From contig JALOBE010000005.1 of the NCBI GenBank assembly GCA_023228425.1, positions 1-64,000 of the forward strand: a stretch of DNA of 64,000 nucleotides, read 5' to 3'. A program made the translations under genes and the position numbers. Shown here piece by piece: positions 54,310 to 62,100 of the stretch (position 1 is its first letter; every line of letters begins with the position of its first letter). Source of the DNA: Syntrophales bacterium. GTDB lineage: Bacteria; Desulfobacterota; Syntrophia; Syntrophales; UBA2210. The notes beneath the pieces are model-generated. The model saw only the letters and a program-made list of their open reading frames with translations, was not told the origin of the DNA and searched no databases.

Positions 54310-54743
54310 AACCGGCTCTCGTCTCCAAAAGACCGCCTCAGTGACACCGGTGCCGGGGTAACGCCAAGCGTTTTGTGTCACCTCTGCAAGAAAAGGTGTA
54401 CCTGTTTGTTGTTTCATGTTTTCATGGGCGAACACGGCGTAGAGGGTTCGTTCCATGCTGGTTGTATCGGCGAACACTCCCATGGGTCTGGTCCGGTGCC
54501 GGTTATGCCTTGACACGGATAAACCGTGTTCCTATACTCCAGACAATCAAAAGTTCATCGATAGCTTCCGGTTTGGGCAGAAATCCGGTTTATTTTCCGT
54601 GTCGGCATCCTCAATATCGCATGAGGGGGTCATATAAATCCTTGTGGGGTACGTGGAAAAACGTTCTATCCATGTGCTTTAATATAATTGAATGATTTCA
54701 TGTTGTTACATTATTAGGGAGCCGTGCGGTACGTGGTGTATTC

Positions 54744-55388
54744 ATGACAGTCAAAGCATTTTGGGAAGATCCCTATGCCACTTCACACAGATCGTATGTG
54801 TCTTCTGTCGAAGGTCGCGAAGTTGAACTGGAATCGACAATTTTCTTTGCGTTCTCCGGCGGCCAGGAGAGCGATCAAGGAACAATCGACGGGATTCCTG
54901 TCATTGCAGCCGGAAGGGACGGACTACAGATAAAGTATACCCTCCCTCACGATCACGGACTTGTTGTTGGTCAGCCTGTACAGGTAGATATTGATTGGGA
55001 TCGGCGCTACCGGTTGATGCGCCTTCATTTCGCCGCAGAGTTGATTCTTGAGCTTGTTTACAAAGAATGGGGGGAAGTCCCTAAAATAGGCGCGCACATA
55101 GGACGAGACAAGGCTCGCATCGACTTCGCGTTGACGGAAAATATAACCCCGCACCTCTTGCCTCTTTCAGAAAAAGCCAACGAAATCATTTCCCTGAACC
55201 TGGATATTAGAACAGGGTTCGATGATGTTCAGAATGAGCGGAGATACTGGGAAATCAATGGCTTCTCGAAAGTTCCCTGCGGAGGGACGCATGTCAGATC
55301 TACAGGAGAGATTGGCCCGATCAGACTCAAGAGAAACAACATCGGCAGGGGCAAGGAACGCATTGAAATTTTTCTCTGCGAGCGGTGA
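54744..55388 (+). CDS. AlaX-like alanyl-tRNA editing protein
   Basis: A 214-residue stand-alone editing domain homologous to the AlaRS editing/C-Ala part. The N-terminal beta-barrel (TIFFAFSGGQESDQGTI) and the SAD domain (GFSKVPCGGTHVRSTGEIGPIRLKR, with the Cys and His zinc ligands) are clear. The other zinc motif, usually H-x3-H, reads LHFAAEL here, with Glu at the second position. It would hydrolyse mischarged Ser- or Gly-tRNA(Ala) if active. Monocistronic. Confidence 0.82.
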   Translation: MTVKAFWEDPYATSHRSYVSSVEGREVELESTIFFAFSGGQESDQGTIDGIPVIAAGRDGLQIKYTLPHDHGLVVGQPVQVDIDWDRRYRLMRLHFAAELILELVYKEWGEVPKIGAHIGRDKARIDFALTENITPHLLPLSEKANEIISLNLDIRTGFDDVQNERRYWEINGFSKVPCGGTHVRSTGEIGPIRLKRNNIGRGKERIEIFLCER

Positions 55389-55550
55389 AACACACATCTA
55401 GAGCGATCTTACCGCCTGCACTCTGTCCAATCTCGCGGGCCGGCGGTCCACCGGGGATTTCGAAGCATCCTGTGGGAATTGCCCGTATCGCAGTGGGCAT
55501 TGACGCGATTGTCGCCTTGTGCTTTCAGGCGGCGCGATGGGGGACAGGAG

Positions 55551-56192
55551 ATGAAAGATATTGGAAATATTGACGATCGTTATCTTGATGCATGCCGGGA
55601 AGTGTTCTGGCAAAAGGTCTTCCAGCATGAACTCGAGTATCTTGCCTTGCACCTGAAAGGCTGCCGGGATGTTCTGAGTATCGGTTGTGGTCCGGCGGTT
55701 ATAGAAGGCGGATTGGCCGCACTGGGCTTTAATGTCACGGGGGTTGATGTATCGCGGGAGGCCCTGAACTGCGCGCCGGACAATGTCAGAACCGTTGTCG
55801 CCCGAGCGGAAGACATGTCGTTTCCGGATAGCTCCTTCGATGCCGCGATTTATGTCGCCTCACTTCAGTTTGTCGGTGACTATCGTGCAGCGCTGGAAAG
55901 GACGACCCGTGTTCTGCGTCCTCACGGCAGGATTATCATCATGCTTCTCAACACCGAATCGGACTTTGTGAAAAAAAAGTCTCGTGATCCGGACTCATAT
56001 ATGCACATGATCAAACACAGAGACGTGCGAGAGATCGAAGATGTGATTGCCGAGAAATACAGCATTACGACGGAATATTTTCTTGGCGTGAAGGACGATG
56101 CCATATTCGAAAGCAAAGATGCGAATGGCGCGGCTTTGTACATCATCCGGGGGACAATCCGGTCGTCACTGGCGGGGAACAGGTCTTTGTGA
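55551..56192 (+). CDS. Class I SAM-dependent methyltransferase
   Basis: A 213-residue methyltransferase of the type-11 kind. SAM motif I is VLSIGCGPAVIEGGLAALG, motif II the acidic GVDVSREAL, then VVARAEDMSFPDSSFDAAIYVASLQF and LRPHGRIIIMLL. GGGGGACAGGAG immediately precedes ATG 55551; the frame from 55479 is rejected because it adds an unrelated leader. Substrate unknown; the neighbours offer no clue. Confidence 0.82.
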   Translation: MKDIGNIDDRYLDACREVFWQKVFQHELEYLALHLKGCRDVLSIGCGPAVIEGGLAALGFNVTGVDVSREALNCAPDNVRTVVARAEDMSFPDSSFDAAIYVASLQFVGDYRAALERTTRVLRPHGRIIIMLLNTESDFVKKKSRDPDSYMHMIKHRDVREIEDVIAEKYSITTEYFLGVKDDAIFESKDANGAALYIIRGTIRSSLAGNRSL

Positions 56193-56217
56193 AATACGAT
56201 AGAGAAGGAGATTGCTG

Positions 56218-56277
56218 ATGAAACTTGGTCTGACCGTCACTCAAACCGATCCGGCAACGGTCTTTCTTTTACCTTAG
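56218..56277 (+). pseudogene. 19-codon remnant resembling the start of a DsrE-family gene
   Basis: A strong Shine-Dalgarno sequence (AGAAGGAG, 8 bases upstream) leads to the ORF MKLGLTVTQTDPATVFLLP. The first 15 residues look like the N-terminus of DsrE-like proteins, where FLL usually comes about 25-30 residues later. That suggests an internal deletion followed by a stop. Its end overlaps the etfA stop on the other strand. Confidence 0.35.
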
Positions 56278-57473
56278 CGCCGCAGCTTTTCCCTGAATTG
56301 CTCCGCCAGTTCCGGGACAACCTCGAACAGATCACCCACGATGCCGTAATCGGCGACAGTGAAGATGGGAGCTTTGGGGTCTTTGTTGACGGCGACGATG
56401 ATCCTCGATGTCTTCATGCCGGCCAGATGCTGCATTTGGCCGGATATGCCGCAGGCGACATACAGGTCGGGATGCACGGTCCGTCCTGTCTGGCCCACTT
56501 GGTGGGCGTACGATATCCACCCCCTGTCAACGGCGGAGCGGGATGCCCCCACGGCACCGCCCAGGGCGTCGGCCAACAGGCGGATCGTTTTAAAGCCCTC
56601 CGGCCCGCCGACACCACCGCCGCCGGAGACGATGATTCGGGCATCGGCCAGGCTGACCTCCTCTTTTTCCAGGATAGAGTCGACCACTCGGGTCGTTATA
56701 TCCTCCTCTTTCAGGACTGCCTTCACGGCGACGACCTGTCCCCGACGGTTCGGGTCCGCAACGGGCATTTCAGCGACATGTTGCCGCATGGTAGCCATCT
56801 GCGGTCGGTGATAGGGGCAGACGATGGCGGCCATGATGTTGCCGCCGAAGGCCGGCCGGGTCTGCAGCAACAAGCCCGTCTCGGGATCGATTTCCAGGCC
56901 GGTGCAGTCCGCGGTGAGGCCGGTGTGGAGAATCGAGGCCACGGAACCGGCAAGGTCGCGGCCTCGCGAGCTGGCACCGAGGATAAGCGCCTCCGGCTTG
57001 TACTCCTGCACCAGGTCGATCAGGACCCTGGCGTAAGGGGCCGTCCTGTAAACGGCGAGAGTGGGGTCGTCCACATGGAAGACGCGGTCCGCCCCGTATG
57101 AGATCGCCTTTTCGACGATATGGCCCACTTCGTGTCCCATGACGCACGCTGTCAACGGGACGCCCCGCCGGTCGGCCAGTATCCGTCCCTGGCCCAGCAT
57201 CTCTATGGAGATGCCGCCCAGTTCCCCGCGAAACTGTTCCACCCAAACCCATATGCCGCTGTAGGCGGTCAGGTCTATGGTAAGCTCCGGTTCCTGCTCT
57301 TTGAGCAGGCTCAGGGCATGCATGGGGCAGGAAAGGAGGCACGCGCCGCAGGCCGTGCAGGCGTCGCTGACCTCTATTACGCCATCCACCATGCTGAGGG
57401 CCCCGAAGGGGCAGGCATCGACACAGGCTCCACAGCCGGCGCACTTGTCTTGATCAATTTTCAGCAGAGCCAT
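56274..57473 (-). CDS. etfA: Electron transfer flavoprotein alpha subunit with N-terminal 2[4Fe-4S] ferredoxin
   Basis: A 399-residue protein. Residues 1-60 are a ferredoxin with two complete cluster motifs, CAGCGACVDACP and CTACGACLLSCP. Residues 65-399 are EtfA, with SRGRDLAGSVA, the FAD-binding stretch SGGGGVGGPEGFKTIRLLADALGGAVGASR, the YAHQVGQTGRTVHPDLY block and VAVNKDPKAPIF. Ferredoxin-fused EtfA proteins (for example CarE of Acetobacterium) belong to electron-bifurcating or anaerobic acyl-CoA systems. It is translated 10 bases after etfB. No acyl-CoA dehydrogenase is adjacent. Confidence 0.93.
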   Translation of the reverse strand: MALLKIDQDKCAGCGACVDACPFGALSMVDGVIEVSDACTACGACLLSCPMHALSLLKEQEPELTIDLTAYSGIWVWVEQFRGELGGISIEMLGQGRILADRRGVPLTACVMGHEVGHIVEKAISYGADRVFHVDDPTLAVYRTAPYARVLIDLVQEYKPEALILGASSRGRDLAGSVASILHTGLTADCTGLEIDPETGLLLQTRPAFGGNIMAAIVCPYHRPQMATMRQHVAEMPVADPNRRGQVVAVKAVLKEEDITTRVVDSILEKEEVSLADARIIVSGGGGVGGPEGFKTIRLLADALGGAVGASRSAVDRGWISYAHQVGQTGRTVHPDLYVACGISGQMQHLAGMKTSRIIVAVNKDPKAPIFTVADYGIVGDLFEVVPELAEQFREKLRR

Positions 57474-57482
57474 TCCATTTCC

Positions 57483-58283
57483 TCAAAGAATCTTTTCCGC
57501 GATAATTCTCTCGGCCAATATCGCCGCCGATTCCTTTACCGTGTTTGCCTTGATGAATTCCACGGCACCCGTCCGCATGGGGGGACTGAAGACCTGTATC
57601 ACTTGCGTCGGGCTGCCTTTCAGGCCCAGCATGGACGGGTCCGCCCCCGGCAGGTCGGCGGCCGTCCAAGTGGGGATGGTCCGCTTCGAGGCTTCACGAA
57701 TCTGGAAAAGAGAGGCGGAGCGGGGCTGGTTGATGTCCTTGACCACCGTGAGAAGGGCGGGGAGGCCGGCCTCGACGATCTCCCGTCCCTCCTCCAGGAG
57801 GCGCTCCACAGTGATCAGACGGGCTTCCGGGTCGAGGCCGACGATCCTGAAGACATAGGTGAGTTGCGCGATGTCGAGCTGGCTGGCAATGCCCGGCCCC
57901 ACCTGTCCCGTGTCGCCGTCGATGGCCTGTTTACCGCACAGAACGAGGTCGAATTTACCCAGTTTCCTGATTGCCAGTGCCAGGGTGTAGGAGGTGGCCC
58001 AGGAGTCCGAACCGGCAAAGGCGCGGTCGGAAAGCTGAACAGCCTCATCCACCCCCATTGCCACGGCCTCTCTGAGGGCCTTGAGAGATTGCGGAGGTCC
58101 CAGTGTCATGGCTGTAACCTTGCCCCCGAACTTCTCCTTCAGGCGAATGGCCTCTTCAATTGCGTACATGTCAACGGGGTTGATGATGCTGGGGATGCCT
58201 TCACGGATGAGGGTATGCGTCTCCGGATCGATCTTGACATCCGTTGTATCCGGTACCTGCTTCAGACAGACGACGATATTCAC
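57483..58283 (-). CDS. etfB: Electron transfer flavoprotein beta subunit
   Basis: A 266-residue EtfB. Motifs: IVVCLKQVPDTTDVKIDPETHTLIREG, NPVDMYAIEEAIRLKEKFGGKVTAMTLGP, the nucleotide segment LCGKQAIDGDTGQVGPGIA and the recognition-loop-containing LPALLTVVKDINQPR. It pairs with the ferredoxin-EtfA to pass electrons from acyl-CoA oxidation or to bifurcate. A truncated repeat begins 19 bases upstream, so the original operon context may have been lost. Confidence 0.94.
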   Translation of the reverse strand: MNIVVCLKQVPDTTDVKIDPETHTLIREGIPSIINPVDMYAIEEAIRLKEKFGGKVTAMTLGPPQSLKALREAVAMGVDEAVQLSDRAFAGSDSWATSYTLALAIRKLGKFDLVLCGKQAIDGDTGQVGPGIASQLDIAQLTYVFRIVGLDPEARLITVERLLEEGREIVEAGLPALLTVVKDINQPRSASLFQIREASKRTIPTWTAADLPGADPSMLGLKGSPTQVIQVFSPPMRTGAVEFIKANTVKESAAILAERIIAEKIL

Positions 58284-58301
58284 CGGGAACCCTCCCTCGG
58301 C

Positions 58302-58414
58302 GTTATAAGCCGATGCTTTACTGCGCTCTCCTTCGCCGCTGCGGCGTACCGCACAGTAGTCCTCATTCCTCAGGATGTGCGCGCCGTACCTTCAAAATCT
58401 TTTACAAGGCAATC
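58302..58414 (+). repeat. Dispersed repeat, truncated copy B
   Basis: GATGCTTTACTGCGCTCTCC, CCTTCGCCGCTGCGGCGTAC, CGCACAGTAGTCC, GGATGTGCGCGCCGTACC and CTTTTACAAGGC match, in the same order, the central and right parts of copy A at 28364-28516. The left end with GACGGCTTCGTAC is missing. It separates etfB from the lexA promoter region. Confidence 0.65.
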
Positions 58415-58513
58415 GCGTTCGATGGTTACGACGACTTTTATTGCGGTTTCGCCAAGTATAGAAATAAGACTTGCCCGGGTCAAGGATATTCATTGCAGCC
58501 ATGAAAAAACTTC

Positions 58514-58542
58514 TTGACTGTAGAACGTAAGTTCTATATAGT
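58514..58542 (+). promoter_or_regulatory. lexA promoter with embedded LexA-box-like palindrome
   Basis: TTGACT (58514-58519), a 17-base spacer and TATAGT (58537-58542) form a strong promoter. The spacer contains the inverted repeat TAGAAC-GTAA-GTTCTA (58521-58536), reaching the -10 edge. A repressor bound there would block polymerase, as expected for LexA autoregulation. The predicted transcription start (58549-58550) falls on the A of the start codon. Confidence 0.7.
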
Positions 58543-58549
58543 GCTATCC

Positions 58550-59137
58550 ATGAAACAGAAACGAACCATCCAGAGCGTATCCGGACAGATTGGTCGGTTT
58601 TACCGGGAACACCGCCGCATGCCCTCATTTTCCGAGATGGTCGGCCTGTTGGGTGTCAGGTCCAAAAGCGTCGTCAATTTCTGGGTCGACAAGTTGATCG
58701 ATGCCGGGCTTCTCGAAAAAGATCAGGCGGGGCGGTTGACCCTGACGAAGCGATCCTTTGCGATTCCCATGGTCGGCAGTATTCAGGCCGGGCTCCCCTC
58801 TCATGAAGAAGAGGTGCTTTCCGATGTCATTTCCCTGGACGAATACCTGGTTTCCAGGCCTGAGACCTCATTCTTGTTGCAGGTCAATGGTGATTCCATG
58901 ATCGAAGCGGGCATCATGGAAGGGGATCTCGCAATCGTTGAAAAGGATAGAGAGCCAAAAACCGGTGACATTGTGATTGCCGAAGTGGACGGCGAATGGA
59001 CCATGAAATATTTCCACCGGAAAGAGAACAGTATCGTGCTTGAAGCGGCAAACCCGAACTACCCCGACATCCATCCCCGCAGGAAACTCAGGATAGGGGG
59101 CGTTGTGGCCGCTGTAATCCGGAAATACCATACATGA
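58550..59137 (+). CDS. lexA: LexA-type SOS repressor
   Basis: A 195-residue repressor. The N-terminal winged helix-turn-helix (residues 5-70; MPSFSEMVGLLGVRSKSVVNFWVDKLIDAGLL) has LexA spacing. The self-cleavage Ala-Gly is in GSIQAGLPS (about 85), the catalytic serine in QVNGDSMIEAGIMEGDL and the lysine in EWTMKYFHRKEN. The frame extends to TTG 58514, but that is the -35 box, so the start is ATG 58550. No Shine-Dalgarno sequence is present, consistent with a leaderless mRNA. A small ORF and dinB lie downstream. Confidence 0.92.
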   Translation: MKQKRTIQSVSGQIGRFYREHRRMPSFSEMVGLLGVRSKSVVNFWVDKLIDAGLLEKDQAGRLTLTKRSFAIPMVGSIQAGLPSHEEEVLSDVISLDEYLVSRPETSFLLQVNGDSMIEAGIMEGDLAIVEKDREPKTGDIVIAEVDGEWTMKYFHRKENSIVLEAANPNYPDIHPRRKLRIGGVVAAVIRKYHT

Positions 59138-59178
59138 CGCTCTCGCAGAAAGTCGCTGAAACTATCGAACACCGTGTT

Positions 59179-59320
59179 CTTGTCAAAAGCTCTGCTGGCG
59201 CATCCGGAGGAATGAGACCCGGCTTCGAGATATGCTGCGGCGGCGAAGGAGGGAGCGCAATCAAACAACCGGCTATAGTGCCGGAGGTCATGTCCTTCGG
59301 TACCATTGTACGAAGCCGTC
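59179..59320 (-). repeat. Dispersed repeat, copy C (inverted relative to copy A)
   Basis: Read on the minus strand it starts GACGGCTTCGTACAATGGTACCG and continues CTCCGGCACTATAGCC, TTGATTGCGCTCCCTCCTTCGCCG and GAGCTTTTGACAAG, collinear with copy A at 28364-28516. Differences are scattered substitutions and small gaps. It fills the gap between lexA and the small ORF before dinB. Confidence 0.72.
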
Positions 59321-59444
59321 ACAGATAATCCGGGGGCATTTTTCGAAAACCGCCGATAACCTTGCGTGAGGACGGGGTATGGAGACGCTGGGGTGTACAG
59401 ATTCAAAACAACTGACCGATGGGGAGGCGGTATGTATTCGAAGC

Positions 59445-59612
59445 ATGAAACCGGCGACATTCCTGCGACGGTTTCAGCGCCATATAGAAACATCCGACTG
59501 GGATGAGCAGATTGCCAGTGCCGGTTCCTTGTTTGACAGGATCTGCCTGGTTGCGGTTATCCTGTCGGGCATCGGCATCGTTCCCGTCATCATTGCCGTC
59601 CTCACCACGTAA
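59445..59612 (+). CDS. Small single-helix membrane protein upstream of dinB
   Basis: A 55-residue ORF (start ATG 59445; ATG 59379 would add 22 residues). A basic, polar N-terminal half (TFLRRFQRHIETSDWDEQIAS) precedes one transmembrane helix (ICLVAVILSGIGIVPVIIAVL). GGGAGG lies about 15 bases upstream, further than ideal. It ends 26 bases before dinB, so it may be co-transcribed with it. No family recognised. Confidence 0.4.
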   Translation: MKPATFLRRFQRHIETSDWDEQIASAGSLFDRICLVAVILSGIGIVPVIIAVLTT

Positions 59613-59638
59613 CCTCCTGCTTTCTTCCGAGTCTTACC

Positions 59639-60691
59639 ATGAGAAGAATCCTGCACATCGACATGGACGCCTTCTTTGCCGCTGTGGAAGAGAAGCGAAA
59701 TCCCGCGCTGAAGGGGAAACCCGTTGTCATCGGCGGCCGGGGCGATCCGACCAGGCGGGGTGTTGTTTCCACAGCCGACTATGAAGCCAGGAAATATGGT
59801 ATTCATTCGGGGATGCCGCTGAGAACCGCATTCAAGCTCTGTCCCTCGGCGATTTTTCTTCCTGTAGATTGCGAGGCCTATGCCGCCGTTTCCCGTCGAT
59901 TCAAAAAGGTGCTGGTCGGTGTCACGCCGATAATGGAGGATGTCGGTATTGATGAAGCCTTTCTGGATATTTCGGCTCTGCCGGACTCCAACGAAGCCAT
60001 CGCCGCCGCTATCAAGGCTGGAATTTATGACGCGACGGGACTGACCTGTTCCATCGGTATCGCCCCGAACAAGCTCCTGGCAAAAATCGCATCAGACATG
60101 CGGAAGCCCGATGGTCTTACCATTCTTACCGACAACGATATAAAACGCGGGTTATGGCCCCTGCCGATCAGAAAATTACACGGGATCGGACCCAAAACGG
60201 AAGAGAACCTGAAAGCGCTGAACGTTGAAACCATCGGGCAGCTGGCACAATTCTCTCTTGAGACACTGGTCGGGCGATTCGGCCATTTCTACGGACATTA
60301 CCTTCATGACGCGGCGAGAGGCATCGACGACAGACCTGTTGTAACGCACCGGGAACCAAAATCATTCAGTCGCGAGGAAACCTTTCAGGAAGATGTGAGA
60401 AACTGGCAGGCCATCGCCAGGACCATCGCGGAGCAGACAAAGGAGGTCGTTTCCGATCTCGTCGGGCAGGGCTACGGAGCAAGAACCGTGACAGTGAAAA
60501 TCCGCTACAGTGACTTCCGGACGATAACGAGAAGCTGCTCAGTTTCTGAAAGTGTCAGAAAAGAAGATGACATACGACGCATGGCCTTTTCCTGTTTGAA
60601 GCGGGTCGATCTCGAGGGGAAGAAGGTCCGGCTGGTCGGCGTCAGGGTCGGCAACATCAAAACCTGTGAACCCCGGGGCAGCACCCGTTAA
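59639..60691 (+). CDS. dinB: DNA polymerase IV (DinB, Y family)
   Basis: A 350-residue translesion polymerase. Catalytic acids are in HIDMDAFFAAVEE (Asp8 region) and VGIDEAFLDIS (about 102-112); RKYGIHSGMPLRTAFKLCP and CSIGIAPNKLLAKIASDMRKPDG mark the palm and fingers. Helix-hairpin-helix IRKLHGIGPKTEENL and the little-finger domain follow. The extreme C-terminus (VGNIKTCEPRGSTR) lacks the QLxLF-type beta-clamp motif. Position next to lexA fits SOS induction. Confidence 0.94.
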   Translation: MRRILHIDMDAFFAAVEEKRNPALKGKPVVIGGRGDPTRRGVVSTADYEARKYGIHSGMPLRTAFKLCPSAIFLPVDCEAYAAVSRRFKKVLVGVTPIMEDVGIDEAFLDISALPDSNEAIAAAIKAGIYDATGLTCSIGIAPNKLLAKIASDMRKPDGLTILTDNDIKRGLWPLPIRKLHGIGPKTEENLKALNVETIGQLAQFSLETLVGRFGHFYGHYLHDAARGIDDRPVVTHREPKSFSREETFQEDVRNWQAIARTIAEQTKEVVSDLVGQGYGARTVTVKIRYSDFRTITRSCSVSESVRKEDDIRRMAFSCLKRVDLEGKKVRLVGVRVGNIKTCEPRGSTR

Positions 60692-60762
60692 AAGGCACCC
60701 TTGAGGCATGTTGTTTCGATTGTGCCGTTGTGGCCGTGGGACGGTACACACTCGAGACGAGA

Positions 60763-62100
60763 TCAATCCATATGTTCGAGGACTCTCTGTGAGGGCTGTT
60801 TTCCCAGGAGGACCATGCCGAAGTGTTCGTATTTTTCGCCTGTTCTCGGATCCGCGTCATGCCATCGCGCGAGAAACTCCCGCTCCCTCAGCCATGTGCG
60901 CCGGATCGAAGCGGGATCTTCAAACAGGAGAACATCCTTGTCAAGACCGATGGCTATGACGTAATGGCCGTGGTCCCATTCACGGCGCCACTCGTCGAGT
61001 GTCATGTACCGGTCCGCCCAGGCCTGCAGAAGGACGATCACCGGGGTTCCCATCCTGACATAATCCTTGACCTGGTTCAGCGACCAGTGCGTCCCGTATT
61101 TCACTTCGAAGCCGAAACGCCCGGCGACGCTGACAAGAGCCTGTGGAGGCGTTCCCTCTTTTTCGGATGTTTCCAGGGCTTCCATCAGCGCGTCTCCCCG
61201 GATATCCGTTCCGTAGTAATGCATCACCGTCTGCAAGGCCTGGGCACCGCAGTCGTAGTCATAGGTTTGCCTGCCACCGTGCAGATCGATCAGTGTCGGC
61301 TTCTGCGATTCGTGAATTGACCGGAGTGTCTGCACGAGGGATTCGGCAAATATCCGGCGAAGCCGGTTGATTTTCGCCACGTCGGGAGTGCCGTCCCTGT
61401 TCTTGAACAGGCCCTCACAGGTTTCCTGGATAAAGGCGGGTGCACGGGCTCCGACACGCTTTGCGGCATTGACTGAATGGGCGGCGCACACGTGGCCGTG
61501 AACACGGTAATATTCCGAACCGTTCACAGTGACCAGGACATCGGGAAGGCGCGTGCGCAGTTCGGCGGCATAGGTTTCCACGATACCATCGGGGCAGTAG
61601 TGAAGCGGCTTTTCATCGTCGTCGGTATGCTGAAAATTCATGATGTCGACCTGGTTTTCGACGATCCCGCGAGCGGGAACCGTGGAATGACCGTCGAACA
61701 GAAGTTCAGCGCCGGCGGAAATTGTCTGCTCGATGCTCCGGTGAAAGGGCTTCAGGTACTTTTCCGACCAGGCGGCACGCATGGATGGTGAGGGTTCACA
61801 GCCTTGCCGGTAAACAGGGCGTCCGAAGGCATCCAGCAGCGGGACGCTTTCTTCGATGCGGGCCGGGTCACGGTTCGCATCGAGGAGGATGCTGCAATAG
61901 GGGAAAACGATATGATGGTTCGCGAGGATATCCCGAAAATCGTAGAGCCATTGGGTATGCCAGTCGACATTTTTCACGAGGTCGGAGAGCTCGACAGACA
62001 GGTCATCGAGGGCAATTTCAGGAGGTATCACGATGCCGCTGTGGGGCACCACCACCAGGATATCCGAGCCGGTCGTGACGGTTGTCGCCCTACTTTTCAC
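60763..62100 (-). CDS. N-formylglutamate amidohydrolase-like / C39 peptidase fusion
   Basis: A 445-residue two-domain protein. Residues 1-262 match the N-formylglutamate amidohydrolase (HutG-like) family: LVVVPHSGIVIP, LLDANRDPARIEE, LLFDGHSTVPARG and GSEYYRVHGHVCAAHSVNAAK. Residues 270-445 are a C39-type papain-fold peptidase with Cys284 (DYDCGAQALQTVMHYYG), His379 (HGHYVIAIG) and Asp395 (LFEDPAS). C39 domains usually remove leader peptides of exported bacteriocins. It is last in an operon with GNAT and two ATP-grasp genes, overlapping the GNAT gene by 11 bases. Confidence 0.82.
   Translation of the reverse strand: MKSRATTVTTGSDILVVVPHSGIVIPPEIALDDLSVELSDLVKNVDWHTQWLYDFRDILANHHIVFPYCSILLDANRDPARIEESVPLLDAFGRPVYRQGCEPSPSMRAAWSEKYLKPFHRSIEQTISAGAELLFDGHSTVPARGIVENQVDIMNFQHTDDDEKPLHYCPDGIVETYAAELRTRLPDVLVTVNGSEYYRVHGHVCAAHSVNAAKRVGARAPAFIQETCEGLFKNRDGTPDVAKINRLRRIFAESLVQTLRSIHESQKPTLIDLHGGRQTYDYDCGAQALQTVMHYYGTDIRGDALMEALETSEKEGTPPQALVSVAGRFGFEVKYGTHWSLNQVKDYVRMGTPVIVLLQAWADRYMTLDEWRREWDHGHYVIAIGLDKDVLLFEDPASIRRTWLREREFLARWHDADPRTGEKYEHFGMVLLGKQPSQRVLEHMD

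Larger units (their letters stand above)
54002..54743. other. Repeat-rich gene-poor spacer
   Basis: About 740 bases between the CoADR gene and the AlaX-like gene. It holds a long inverted repeat (54227-54309), a possible small membrane ORF (54045-54170, minus), a TATAAT at 54683-54688 without a clear -35, and otherwise no supportable gene. The larger ORFs here simply read through the repeat. Confidence 0.55.

Noticed and set aside
54163..54513. ORFs reading through the inverted repeat on both strands
   Set aside because: Their sequence derives from the repeat itself; no Shine-Dalgarno sequence and no conserved domain.
57120..58517. 465-codon plus-strand ORF opposite etfAB
   Set aside because: Shadow of EtfA/EtfB, and it runs on through a repeat into the lexA promoter.
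58514..58549. TTG start for lexA at 58514
   Set aside because: This TTG is the -35 box of the lexA promoter; the residues encoded up to 58549 are not LexA-like.
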